Source: Epiperipatus broadwayi (taxonomy: Eukaryota > Onychophora > Udeonychophora > Euonychophora > Peripatidae). Taken from it: a DNA stretch of 64,000 nucleotides. The stretch lies in assembly GCA_028023455.1 (NCBI GenBank), contig JAQFVV010000064.1:2387825-2451824 (forward strand), read 5' to 3'. Positions 23,001-35,330 of the stretch are shown here, one piece after another. A program made the translations under genes and the position numbers. The notes beneath the pieces are model-generated. The model was given only the letters and a program-made list of their open reading frames with translations. It had not been told where the DNA came from and did no database searches. The stretch's first letter is position 1. Every line of letters starts with the position of its first letter.

Positions 23001-26000
23001 TTATGCCCTTTTCTTTAGGTGAGAATACATTTATTACATCAATTTACTAAAAAAAATTAAATTTAAGATGTGTTCTCTTGGTATGATGATTATGTTATGC
23101 TGATAATCTTTTTAAAAGCTTAACTAAAGTAAGATGAAAATATTTAATGTCTAAAATTGTGCTAAATGTATTTAAAACAGTTAAATAAAGCTAAATGTAT
23201 AAATTGTATATGATTAGGAAAACTGGCCATAATAAAATAGTGTTGGAATAAATCTTTAAAATATGTATTAAAAGTTAAATTTTAAAAGCAATAACTTAAA
23301 ATTAAATAAATATTATATTTTACAGTATAAATTATATTTAATAATTGTATTTAATATTATATGTTTTAAAAATAGTCTTTGTGGTAGAAAAATGTATATT
23401 TGATTTTATGGTATCAAAATTATTATTCAAAATTATATTATTATATTATTTCTTTAATATAATAATTGTTGCAATTAAATATTTAATTTTTCCAGACAGA
23501 ATTTGATACAGACTGTCTAAGTTGTAAGTCATGTGACATGTAAATATTAGTACATGTGTGCTTGCAAGTTTTTTGTTGACAAACTTTCAAAATTGCTTTA
23601 AAATTACACTGTAGAATTGAAAGTATTTGTTTATCTATCACAAGATTAAATATTAAAATTAGATAGCACAAAATATTTGATTAGTTTTAAAAATGAATGT
23701 AACTAATGAAGATTAAATATTTTGTTTTAAAGAAAAATAGATACATTAAAAACTAAAGATAAAATAAATTGATAGAATATTGTTTTTAAAAGTCATTTAA
23801 AAATATTTAGTTATTTTTAATAAAGTATAAAAATTGATTTAAAATTAATATTTTAAGTAATATTTTTTAAAAAAAGAATGAGTCATTATTTTTTTTAATT
23901 TTAATTGTGTAATATCAAAGTTATATGTAAATTAAACCATCAGGTGAAAGTTTAATCCACCAATCAAATGATGTATTTATTTGGGTATAAATACAGATGC
24001 TCAATTATTTTCAGTGTGATTCTGTCAATTTAGTCTGTTTCTGTTTAAAAAAATGCGCTTCTGTTAATTTAATCTGCTTCTGTCAATTAAGTTTGTTTAA
24101 AAGTTAGTCAATTCAGTGCTATAATAGCTCTCTAATAATTTATTTAAAACTGAGTGTACCAATTGAATTGTTTTAGCAAAGAGAGTATTATAAACAAATT
24201 ATAAATTTATTATCTAAATTATGCATTGTTAGGCAGCTAAATTCCCTTACTGGACTTTTTGTCAAAATTTAATTAAATGTCTCATAAACATGGAAGTACC
24301 AATAAGAAATATCTACCTGTCTAAAGGGATTTTGGAAGTAAAAGCTTTAATTAAGAATATAATTTTAGTAACTTTAATGAGGATAAATATTTTATTAGTT
24401 AAATTTATATACTGGACATTATGTGAAGTTCCGAACAGAAATATTAATAGGAAATTTAAAATAATAATGGATTTTTCTTTTGGAAGATAGTCGTCTTGAA
24501 AACAGAAAAATAATATGATAAACCTTTAAATATTTCAAGAAGGTGAAAGTAAATATTATTTTAAGGTAAAGAAATACAGAAAATGTTTTTCTTTTTTAAA
24601 ATGTCATAAAAATGATGGTAAAATGAAGACAGTTATTCAAAAACCATATGTAATAAGTCTATATTACCTTGAAAGACTGTGTATAAGTAATGATATTATG
24701 AGAAAACTGATCATTGGAAACTAATAATGGAAAGAAATATCCTTGGATAAATAATAATGAATATCCTGACAGTGAAACCCTATATATGATAGACTTATGA
24801 GTAATAAATAAATATTAATTCCTGGAAATATTTTTAAAATGTGAAAGAATCATAACTGGATGCCAAATTCATATCACCATGTCTGAAAGACACTGTAAGC
24901 CGGCATAGGATCCTATTGGAATAAAAACATCAAAAAATTATTTTTAAAAGCTACAAGCTGAAATTATCTTCAATAGTCACTGTTCTGAATAATAAAAACA
25001 ATGAACTATTATTTTTACAAACTTTCAAGAACAGATCAGTGATTATTTTTACCAATAATTTCAGATTTTTCAGAAGTCAACTTTCCTTTTTTTTGTTTTT
25101 CATTATTTATTCTTAACTTTCGTTCATTATGTTTGGATGGAATCTACGGAGCATGCATCATTTTTCAGGGAAGAGTGTTTTTCATCATCAAGCATTCAAA
25201 CAAAAGCATAGTAACAAGTGTTAAGGGTTTCAATTGCCTAGACGGAGTTGGTAAAGAAATCCCGAGGAAGAAAAAAACTTTTTTTTTCAAAAAAGAACAT
25301 TTATCATTCTTTTTTTTAAAAATATTACTTAAAATATTAATTTTAAATCAATTTTTATACTTTATTAAAAATAACTAAATATTTTTTAATGACTATTGAT
25401 GTTCCAGAAAACTAAAGAAATAGCTTGGACATTGTTATTTGTAGTGAAGGTTATTAGACAGATAAGTCATGCCTCTCTTTTATTTATACACTGTTACCAC
25501 GATGACTATCTGATATATGTACTATTGAGTTAAGACTCTAGTTTGTTCCTATACCTACACATCTATTCGCTATCATGATTTTCTAAGTATTACATCATAC
25601 AGAATTGTATTTTAATGGAAATGATAGATAATTTTTAGAGTTTAAGGATCATTATTGGAAATGGATAAGATCGGTTTTCTTACTTTGGAGGATGATAAGA
25701 ATAAATACAAATGGAATTGAGAATCAAACAGAATTAAAAATAAAGAATCATAAAATATTTTCTATATATTTAATTTATAATAAAATAAATTTCATGAAAT
25801 TATGTAAATGATAAATGAGGTTGTTCATGAATTTTGAATAACTTTAAGTATTTTAAAACATATAGGTATTGGATATTTTGCAATGGATAGTGTATTAAAA
25901 CAAAACAGTATAGAATAAAGCAAAGCTATATTTCATAGTTATTATTTAATGTTAGAGAAATACATTAACACTTACAGCTATTTCGTATTGGATCAATATG

Positions 26001-26600
26001 ACAATTAGATTATCAATTGTGTCCACTCATTTTGATAATGAACTGAAATAAATATATTTTGTTTAACAACAACAACATTACTATGATAAACTATTTTAAG
26101 TGATTAAGAATAAATTAAGAGATGCATATTAGTATTATTAATTTTTTGTATTTTCTGTTTTATGCTTCATAACTGATGTGTATTTAAAGGAAGCATATAG
26201 TAGTGGCATTTAATGGTAAATAATATTTAAAAAAAATATGTAGATTAATTATTATCATTATTATTAAAATTCTGATAAATATGTGAAATAGATAAATTAT
26301 TTTAAAAGGAGTGAAGACTTAAAGTTTATATTTATTTTATTAGTTTATTTTGAGAAAACTGGAAATTGTAATAATGCAAGATTTATTTAGAACTGTAAAT
26401 ATTGTAAATAAATTATTTGTTAATTTTATTGTAATAAAAATTTGTTAAACTTGTTTCACAAATTTGTGTGTTGAGCCAATTTCTTTCCACATTGCAAACA
26501 TTTGATCACAGAGGCTTTGAACCAAAACATAATATTTGCACAGTAAGAATAAAATTATTATTTAAGAATTATAATATTTTCTTAAGATTATTTATTTAAG
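23001..26600 (-). mobile_element. Large TIR element, copy 3 (inverted, truncated)
   Basis: It begins at its 3' terminus with TTATGCCCTTTTCTTTAG, the complement of the copy 1 end. It runs backwards through blocks matching copy 1: 'catgtgacatgtaaatatta' at 23530 against 9440, the promoter block at 23950-24130, and 'accaaaacataatatttgca' at 26521 against 5755. Homology stops at about 26600, so the TTGTACCC end is missing. It lies opposite copy 2 across the 412-bp array, so copies 2 and 3 form a giant inverted pair. The short + strand frames within it (24290-24490, 25133-25378) match no known family. Confidence 0.65.
23950..24125 (+). promoter_or_regulatory. Promoter-like block of the TIR element (copy 3)
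   Basis: A CCACCAATCAAATG box is followed by GGGTATAAATACAGATGCTC (TATA at about 23985-23992), then TCAATTATTTTCAGTG. Just downstream lie tandem variants of CTGCTTCTGTCAATTAAGT (about 24010-24115), a roughly 24-bp minisatellite. The same arrangement is seen in the other two copies. Confidence 0.55.
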
Positions 26601-26653
26601 AAAATATATATTGTAGTATTGATAATATTGATTCACTCTCTTTCTCTCTGTCA

Positions 26654-26697
26654 GACACACACACACACACACACTATATATATATATATATATATAT
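26654..26697. repeat. (CA)n-(TA)n microsatellite
   Basis: A CA run followed by a TA run at the truncated edge of TIR copy 3. Confidence 0.95.
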
Positions 26698-27274
26698 TGT
26701 ACATATATGTATGTTCTCATGTCCCACACATATATTATTTAATTGAGAAAAAAAAATTTCTTTTATATATATATATAGATTTATGTGTACGTATATTATA
26801 TGTGTAATATATAGTTGATAAATTAATAAGTGGTGAATGAATATAATGTTGTAAGAAATGATATTTTAATATGTTATTTTTCTTATTAAATAATTAATAT
26901 ATTCAGTTATTTAGTTTTATTTTGAAAGTGTCAAATAAAGTGATCTAGATAAGAGATTGGGATTTGAAAATGTACACATGCAAAAGAGTGTGAAAGAATA
27001 AGAACGTCTGTATAAACACAAATGCTTTTACACCTATTTGTAATGACTATGGATTGCCAGTTTTATTGTTTTTATCTGTATCTAAGATTTTTTTTTTTAA
27101 AAGAGAGAGGTGCTTTGAGGAAATAAAGGTGATTATTAATTTTCTTGTAAAATCGCGATAGAACATCAACTTGTCAAACTCTGATTTTTTATCTTTTGTC
27201 TCAAGATAAGATATGCAGGTGGTCAGTTTCTTTGACCAAAGATTGGCAATATAAATGAATAAAATGTTTAAAAC

Positions 27275-27450
27275 TCACTCAGTATTATTATTTTAGGAGA
27301 GACAGACAGTCACTCAGTCATTATTATTAGAGAGAGATGTAACTGTCATTATTATTAGAGAGAGATGTAACTCAGTCATTTATTAATTTAGAGACTCACT
27401 CAGTATTATTATTTGAGAGAGACAGACAGAGATGTAACTCTCACTCAATT
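27275..27450. repeat. Irregular minisatellite (GAGAGA / TCACTCAGT / ATTATT)
   Basis: Blocks such as CATTATTATTAGAGAGAGAT and GTAACTCAGTCATT recur in shuffled order at about 30-50 bp spacing. Confidence 0.75.
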
Positions 27451-30060
27451 TTTTCCTCATTATTAATGTTGAAAAAAAAGGAAAGAAGGAAAGTGGGCAA
27501 TTTGATTTTTTTTTTACTCTTTAAAAAATTGAACAAGGGAAAAGAAGAAAAAGACTCTTGTATAAAGTCAAAAGAGACAAAGATGTGCGGATATACAAGT
27601 AATTCCCGGAAATATTAATATTGGAAAAAGAAGGAAAATGGAACAAAATTGAATTTATAAGAAATTATAAATTATTGACAATTCTATGAAATGAGATTAA
27701 CATATTTTTCTGAGTATAATACCATGACTCTGCATTGCTAAACCATTTTTTTCTGCTTCCTGATTAATACAGAATGAGTTAAAATCACTAATTTATTGTG
27801 GTCTCATATACCAATCAAATAATAACCAACAAAATGAAAGAGTTTGAAGCCAACCACACAAGCTATATGAAATGCTTCTTTTCTGGCTCCTGGTCTATTA
27901 AAGGCTCATTACCTTTGGATGAATGGAGAAGGGGAAGGAAGAGGAAAAGAAATGTATAAAATTCATGTATAGCCAAGTTTGAAGCCATGAATCAATTTTT
28001 TGTTAAAGTTTACCTCAGTCATCTAAAGTGTCTACAGCGATTATTTTTTTAAAAATGAGAGAGACAAGCAAATCCACCAGTACATACTTATTAAAAAGTG
28101 TTTATAATAGCTCTTTTTTAAAATGGTAGAAGGAAGCCAATTAACAATAAATAATTTTAGAATTAAAGAAACAAGCAAGTCAATTGATTCATGTTTATCT
28201 TAACAGTATCTGCAATAACTTTCTTTTTTATGGAGCAAAGACAAGCAGTCTGAAAATTCAAACTCAGGACATTTATAAGAAGTGAAAGTGATTGGGTAAC
28301 TATGAACTTTCTTTAACAGATTTTTATTCTTACTTATTAAAAGTAAACCTTAATTTACTGGTCAAAGCAATTTTTCTTTTGATACAGAAACATTAAAGAC
28401 TCATAGTTTAAATCTTTAAACTTAAATTTTTCATTATTTTTTATTATTTTTTTTATATTATATATTGTAACGTTGAAATGTTTTTTTTTTTAATTGTTCT
28501 TCAGTTGTTAATGATAATGAGCAACCTATAAATATATGCATTTATAATGTTGTTTTTTTTATTTTATCTTGTTGCATATTAAAATTAATATCATGTATTT
28601 TATTTTCTTTTGCTAAAAGGTTGCAAAAATAGTTTTATATATGTAATTTGTGGGTATACATTTTAAACATATATGTTAACATTACCGAATGTGTGCATGT
28701 GTAACTGCTTATACAAACATGTCAAGGAATAGGTTATATATAAATAGTTTAGGTGTGAGAAATTATAGAGCAAGGCTTACATATGAATGGAAGTGAAATA
28801 AAACACACAGGATACATATGAAATTTATTTTATGATATAATAAGTTAGGAAAGACTTAAGTAAGCATTCCATAAAATGTATTTTTTTAAGCCAGCTTATT
28901 TTAAAATATCCAGAAATGACAAACCTATATATTAAGTTTATTTGCTTGTGCTTATATAAATTTTTATATTAATTTTTATATTGAATTAATGTAATAATAA
29001 GCCATTTATTTAATTATTGATTTGATTTTAAAGAAAGAAAGAAAGAAAGAGTAATAGTATTAATAAAATATAATTATATATATCTTAATTGGTTTTCCGA
29101 GTTCTTATTAAAAAAAAATATTGTTGTGTTTTTCTTGTCTTGATTCTATCATTTTAATTAATCATCATTGCTCGCAGTTATTAAGTATTATCATTGGTAA
29201 ATATTGAGCAATCACTTGCTAATATTAAGCGCTCGCAAAATGTTAAGTAAACTAGAATGTTGATTTACATTTAGGTATTTAGGGATTGTGCTTGATAATA
29301 ACCAAATTTTAATAATTATAGTTCAACAATAGAAAGCTAAAATTATGTTATGTCCATGAGTTTTGATCATCCTCATCAAAGATGGATATATTATTGATTA
29401 AAACACTGTTTCAAATAATACTATACATGAGTTATGATCGCCATCATTGATTAAATAAAGTATAATCATTAAATCTAATGTTTAACATAATTAATATATT
29501 TAGTAAATAAGGATTTATAGAAAGTTGAATATCATGCATAGAGATTCGTGATGATCAGTCATCATCACTAGTATTATTAAATCCTAGTTTTAACTATCAA
29601 AGTATTTTAATAAATAACCATAAACTTCTAAATGCTAGTGAATGTAATATTTAAATCCCATTTTGACAAGAGAAGATTTTAAAAAGTGCTTATGAGTTTA
29701 TAAAGATAAATTTATTGTTGTGAGTTTATTAATAAGTTATGGATTATTATCATTATTATTATGATATCACTATTATTATCATTCATCATTATTATCATCA
29801 TCATTATCACCTTTATATTGTGATAAATAATCTAGTTAAATGGCCATCAATATCAATAATGGTCTTCACATGCTTGTTTGGAAGCCATTAATAGGATTAT
29901 ACATGTCTGTTCATCAATATACATAAAATGAGCTAGCAATGTCTATAAGAATCTTTGATCTATAATATAATTTTTGGTAATATTGGGATCTTGTAATTTT
30001 ATCGATATAGATAAAATGTAAGATTGTCATTTTTTCATTAGTCATCCAAGTCATGTGTGA
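27451..30060. other. AT-rich sequence with weak tandem structure
   Basis: Three loosely similar segments (28027, 28096, 28204: AAAGTGTCTACAGCGATTAT-like followed by T-runs and GACAAGCA) suggest a decayed tandem repeat. There is a (GAAA)n run at 29031-29052 and an ATT/ATC trinucleotide-rich tract at 29740-29830. Nothing coding is recognisable. Confidence 0.5.
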
Positions 30061-30067
30061 TAAAAAT

Positions 30068-30145
30068 GTACCGAATGAGTTTGAACTCAGTACACTCTAA
30101 ACAGATATTTATCTAGATTTAAAACAATCTAGTGGCGCTTGTGGG
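30068..30145 (-). repeat. tRNA-like SINE head
   Basis: On the - strand, GAGTTCAAACTC (B box-like) lies downstream of a tRNA-sized segment starting CCACTAGATTG. Decayed and without a clear A-tail. Confidence 0.35.
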
Positions 30146-30985
30146 AAAACACATATACTTAGCTACACTGAATAAAGAGTGATATAATCCCTTTCCAACT
30201 TCATAATATTAACTTTATATAATACATATTTTATAAGTTGTCATGAATAGCACTAGTGTGTGCATGTGACCATGAATGGTCTTATATGGTTGGAAAGAAG
30301 AATAGGAAGGATTCTTTGTTAAAAGAACCTAGTATGGGAGATAAGCATAATGCACTCCAGGAATCTCAAAGTGGGTAATTTTATTCAGTTGCTATATTTA
30401 ATATTCTTTTATTTGATGACAATGGCCAGTATGTTTTATTGTTCAAATGACATCCCCAATATTTAGATATTATTAAATCTTTAATGATGATATTTTAATT
30501 TTCATTGTTGTTATTTTATATAGAGAAATGAGATAACTTATTTATTTTATTACTAATGTGACAGAGTTAATGTTTAGGATAGTTGCAATCTGGCTATAAT
30601 GTTATGTTTAATTAACTAGAAATAGACACCCAGATAGAGCATGATATGCATATATTTTTATTTATATGTTAGCATCATCCTTATTTAATTATAAATTGTA
30701 TTTTGGCTAACACAGTGAATTCATTTCTCATTTAGTTTACTTGGTTACAAATGATGAACTGCTGCAGCATATCATTATCCCGTTTAGTGTTTGGTTATTG
30801 AATTATGGCAACTATCATTTCATCACTCATCTATTTATCTATACTGTGACAATGTTTACTTACTGTTACAAATAACAGATTAGATAAACATATATGTTAA
30901 TAATGGATCATTTTCTATCAATTTATTATTATTATTTCTGTTACAAATGTCATCTTTCCATTACAAATGCCAATTCTTTCTGTTA
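30146..30985. other. No recognisable feature
   Basis: AT-rich sequence, no supported coding or repeat content. Confidence 0.5.
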
Positions 30986-30987
30986 CA

Positions 30988-30988
<1 letters not shown>

Positions 30989-31030
<42 letters not shown>
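30989..31030. repeat. (TA)n(TG)n microsatellite
   Basis: A TA run followed by a TG run, directly before the 31031 palindrome. Confidence 0.95.
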
Positions 31031-31037
<7 letters not shown>

Positions 31038-31264
31038 CAAATCAATATATATATATATCAAAATACAGTACAATTTATATAAATTATATTCTTTTAGAAG
31101 TACTTTCGACTATACACTTTGTAGTCTTTATCAACTATATAATGTATTATTCAACGTTATATAGTTGATAAAGACTACAAAGTGTATAGTCGAAAGTACT
31201 TCTAAAAGAATATAATTTATATAAATTGTACTGTATTTTGATATATATATTGATTTGTATATTA
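31031..31264. repeat. Near-perfect 234-bp palindrome made of PLE 3' UTR
   Basis: The arm 31031-31140 is matched in reverse by 31159-31264 with almost no mismatches and an 18-nt loop. The right half reads GTTGATAAAGACTAC, then TCGAAAGTACTTCT, the same sequence that follows PLE C-termini in this window (reverse of 4157-4195, and GAAAGTACTTCTG near 47850 in reverse). It is therefore two PLE tails joined tail-to-tail without any coding sequence between them. Confidence 0.85.
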
Positions 31265-31269
31265 CATAT

Positions 31270-32710
31270 ATTGTGAAACGAATACAGATATCAAACTTTA
31301 TTTATTATATATTGTAACCGTCGGAATTGTTGAATGCTGTATTCCATTTAAATTGAAGAAAGAAGGCCCAAAATGTTGGTGCCAATTTGTAACTGATTGA
31401 ATTGATGGATGAAGGTGATGGTTAGGATGATCAATCTGATCTGATAAAAAAATCTAGAATCTAATTTAAATTAATCTGGTCTAGCTCAATCGGGTCGCCG
31501 TCATGTAATAAACCATCACAAAACACAAATAATCTCTCTTAAAGTTTAATTTACTTAAGTTATATGTGAAATGAAGGAATAATGAGACTATCTGCTCCAG
31601 ACATCAACAAATCCATCACAATTACAACATAAATTGCAAAGAGCAGGGAAACCAACTACTATTGCCCTAAACAATAATATAGGATTAGGCTAACTACTAG
31701 ATTGGCAATCTAATCAAAATCAAATCCAATTAATAACTAAAACAGATTCCAATATATATTTTATTAGCCTGTTACTGTTATAGTAATTTAAATCTACTTT
31801 ATTATTTAAAGATGCTGCCTTTTTAACTTAATGGATAAGCTTCTAAGTATCCGTAATAGTACTTTACAAAACATTTGTTTACATATAGACATTATTTAAA
31901 TATCAAAACAAAATAATACTTGAACCCAAATATACATATATCTATTTTAATAAACGCTAAATAGAAAGATAAACACTCGTGTCAATAAGCGATATACAAT
32001 TCTTTCTACTTCAATCTCTAATTAATAATTTTCTGTGGGTATCAACTGGTTTTATTATAATTTTATAAACACTTTGAAAATTTATACACTCACTTAAATG
32101 TTTAAACAAATTAATATACGTCTATGGTTTACTAAGAAGCTACAAAATAATTTATAACTAATTTATAAATATCTTCCAATAAAATGATGCTTAATTAGTG
32201 CTTCGTTTAGGTTTTAAAATAGAATACTTCACTGGAGTTTAATATCAACACTCTATTAGCTCATCTCTAACTTTACAATGTCCAACCACATTACATAAAA
32301 GATATATCGAGCTTCTATTGGATGTTTATTCACCTGTGAGTATTAATACAACTTGTTTGAAATTTTAAACAATTGAATAAAAATTGATTGGCAACAATTA
32401 AAACATATGATTATATTTGATATTTATACAAATCAAAATAATATTCAATTAAATCGGTCAATGAAGTTTATTCTCTTCATTTTATAGGAGTTTAAGAAAA
32501 ATATCCAAGACGAATTATTCTGAACCAAACGATAAAGTATAATCTATTTAAATTTTTATGACGGAATCAGACAAACATGAAATGGTTGACTTTGTAATAT
32601 TAACTAAGATAAATGATAATAGGTATATATAATATTCGAATGCAAATATAAATATAAAATTCATATGGAAACAAAATAAAATACTAATAAGCAAAACATA
32701 CCTTATCTTA
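31270..32710. other. No clear feature
   Basis: Starts with ATTGTAACCGTCGGAATTG after a TA-like tract and includes a slightly CpG-richer bit near 31490-31505. No family assigned. Confidence 0.45.
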
Positions 32711-32711
32711 T

Positions 32712-32790
32712 ATTCCAATTCGCTTACCAAGCTGAGTTTGAATCCTGTTACTTAAATAGCTACGCCGTCTTACGCAATCCAAATAAAACA
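32712..32790 (-). repeat. tRNA-like SINE head
   Basis: On the - strand, ACGGCGTAGCTATTTAAGTA (A-box region) is followed by AGGATTCAAACTCAG (B box). Spacing is tRNA-like. No terminal duplications were found. Confidence 0.5.
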
Positions 32791-33239
32791 AAATAATTAA
32801 ACTAGTCTTGATATTTAAATTAACTCAATTTATTAGATTATAGAAAAGAAAATTGGCAATATTAATGATAAAATACATCCGAAATGACTTTATATTTTAG
32901 ATTGGTTGACTAAATAAAATGATCGAATTGCTATGTGTATCTCTATATATGTGTTGCAATAACGATAACGACAACAAAAAAAAAATGAATGAGTAAATGA
33001 CGGGAAAGGCCCCTAGATATTTTACTAAAAAAATTTACATATAACCGATACCAAAATGTGAAATAGGAGGGTATCAAAATCTATTTGTTTATCAAAATAA
33101 TTACGGATAAATGAATATGAAATAATAAATATATTTGAGTCTTTCCGATCATTTTCATTTAATAAATTATATTACTTTTAGAGATAATTAAAAAAAAATC
33201 ATCATATTTTATTACATATAAAAAAAATTAATACACACA

Positions 33240-33960
33240 CATTTCATAAAAAAAAAAAAATCATACCATATATATATAAGTCTGTTCGTTCACTATTTAT
33301 TGGTCTATCGATTGACTTCAGTTATAGTGTAAAGAGAAGTTTCTCCGTCAGAAATAATAATCGTAAACTTTACAATACTTCATTAAAAGTTTTCTTTTTT
33401 TTTTTCATCCGAAGAGGTGAGTGCACTTTGATTATCCCTTTTATGATGTGAATTGATCCAGTGGGTTCCTGTTCCTTTAATCGTGAGACGATGTTTATGC
33501 AAATCCATTTTTTTTTTTTTTAATTAAATTAAAAATAGCCGACTTTTTTTTTTTTTTTTTTATAAAGCATTTTTTTTTTTTTTTTTTACTTCATAGGTTT
33601 CTTTTTTTTTTTTTTTTTTTACACTTCGTTGCCGCTTCCCCGGGAACCTTTCAACTGCCCGCTAAATGATTGAACGGGCAGATAATTCCACTATTTTTCC
33701 ATGTTTTATGGTTTTACATACAAAAAAAAAATATTGAAAAAATTTATTTGTTAAGACACAGAAAATAGATCTATCCTTTACTATTGCAAAATGATAAAGA
33801 GTCCTGTTATATTCTGTCGCGTCCTTTTTATATGTTCTCTTTCTGACGTTTTTCGTATCTTGACGACCACACAATCTTACTCAAAAAAAACTCAATTCTA
33901 TCAATTTTCTTATAGTTGTTTTGGCGCGGTTATGGGTAAGTTCGGATAAAAAGATACATG
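33240..33960 (+). promoter_or_regulatory. Possible transcription start region with two strong splice donors
   Basis: Two textbook donors occur here: CGAAGAG|GTGAGTGC at 33417 and GCGCGGTTATGG|GTAAGTTC at 33926. CpG is commoner than in the flanks (33625-33660 and 33815-33945), and four long T tracts lie at 33500-33620. The short stretch TTGTTTTGGCGCGGTTATG after TTTTCTTATAG could be a 5' exon with a start codon at its end. No TATA box or coding frame confirms this. The ORF on the opposite strand (33662-33874) has no known domain. Confidence 0.25.
33500..33620. repeat. Cluster of poly(T) tracts
   Basis: Four T runs of about 12-20 bases separated by short unique stretches. Confidence 0.9.
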
Positions 33961-34250
33961 AAGATTAAATCCAAATTCGATTACAATTTTTTTTATTATT
34001 TTACAAACCAAAATACAAAATTGATATAATAACCTTTTAAGTTATTGATAAACATCAATAATTTACACATATCTATATTTTTTAATAATAATATTTTTTT
34101 AAATTAATTTATAAACACATATACTCAACATAAAAAACATTGAACTGTATGTAATAATGTTACTATGGTGACTGCATTCATATATGAAATATATAAAATA
34201 ATATCGATCCTATTTAGTTAAACTTAAATTGTACTGAATTGTTTATTTTT
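33961..34250. other. No recognisable feature
   Basis: AT-rich filler between the CpG-richer patch and the 34257-34331 microsatellites. Confidence 0.5.
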
Positions 34251-34256
34251 TTTTTT

Positions 34257-34294
34257 TTTATATATATATACCTGGATCATCAATTTGAACATTC

Positions 34295-34331
<37 letters not shown>
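34257..34331. repeat. (TA)n microsatellites
   Basis: Two TA runs separated by a 38-bp unique piece. Part of that piece (ATCAATTTGAACATTCA) is repeated directly after the second run. Confidence 0.9.
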
Positions 34332-34335
<4 letters not shown>

Positions 34336-34564
34336 ATCAATTTGAACATTCATAATATATATAATATCAGATAAATTAATACATAATAAAAACTGTGGCA
34401 TTAACTCTACAATATACTAAATACCAATATATAAAAATAAATAATACCTATAGCTAGTTTATGGCACAACTGTCATCTTGAATAGCACATCTCAGTTAAT
34501 TTTTTTTTAAAAAAAACTTTTTAATATCAATGCCATTAATATTTCACAGGAATAGTATTATTAT

Positions 34565-34700
34565 ATATCGAGCTTGCAAAGAAGCTCTTAACAAGCTTTG
34601 CACAATATCCCCAGATCGGTTTCTGCTACTGTCTTCCTCAGTGAGGTACTAGGATATTCAAGCATTAGATTAAAAATACCAGGACAAGATCAGCATTTTA
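34565..34700. mobile_element. Half of a fold-back element
   Basis: GAGCTTGCAAAGAAGCTCTTAA forms a small terminal hairpin. The following CTTCCTCAGTGAGGTACTAG and AGCATTAGATTAAAAATACC match the left arm of the 407-bp hairpin at 49387-49793 (CTCCTCAGTCAGGCACTAGG, ACACTAGATCTAAAAATATC). The right arm is not present. Confidence 0.6.
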
Positions 34701-35105
34701 TCTAATAAATAACTATTAAGTAGAAAATCTGAAATTTTCAGACATCTATTGTAATGGTCAGGTTTGTACATTTGCTCAACAGACCGAGAGTCTGATCCAG
34801 AGAACCAAAGGCTAACCAAGTTGGGATAGTAATATTCTATGTCTGATCATATCTCCACTCTCTTATCCATGCTTCCAAGTCAACCCATAGTGAATGACAT
34901 GCCTGAGGTTACACTAGATATATCTTTATTCATATTCCAGCAATAGCAAAGTAGTAAAACATGAGACATCCCCCCCACAACACATTTATATAACTTAACT
35001 AGTGATTCATAAGGTAATGAGCAAAAATGGAGACTGAGATAAATTTATATTTTACAAATTTAATGTAACAATAAGTTATAAAGCAAAATAATTGGGTATA
35101 GTTTG
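34701..35105. other. No recognisable feature
   Basis: Slightly less AT-rich than average. No motif assigned. Confidence 0.5.
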
Positions 35106-35330
35106 CTCACACACAGGTGAGTGAATACTCAAGGTTATGAAGAATGTATTACAGCAATTTATATAGTGATCACACGCAGGTGAGTGGCTCATGGTTACAA
35201 ATAATATAATAGAGATAATTATATAGGGCTCACATGCAGGAGAATGAATATTCAGGGTTACAAATAATATAGTAAAGTAAATTATATAGTGCTCACGCAC
35301 AGGTGAGTGGCTTTTGGGTTTACAAAATGT
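35106..35330. repeat. Minisatellite, four units of about 60-64 bp
   Basis: Units start at 35106, 35170, 35229 and 35292 with CTCACACACAGGTGAGTG and variants, followed by GGTTACAAATAATATA-like sequence. The - strand frame 35076-35300 stays open only because the units are read in register (repeats of HSPACE-like residues). It is a repeat artefact rather than a supported protein. Confidence 0.9.

Noticed and set aside
30894-31164. Overlapping + strand frames through (TA)n(TG)n
   Set aside because: The residues YIYIYI and CVCVCV come directly from the microsatellite.
35076-35300. 74-codon repeated peptide on the - strand
   Set aside because: Openness follows from reading a roughly 60-bp minisatellite; nothing else indicates translation.
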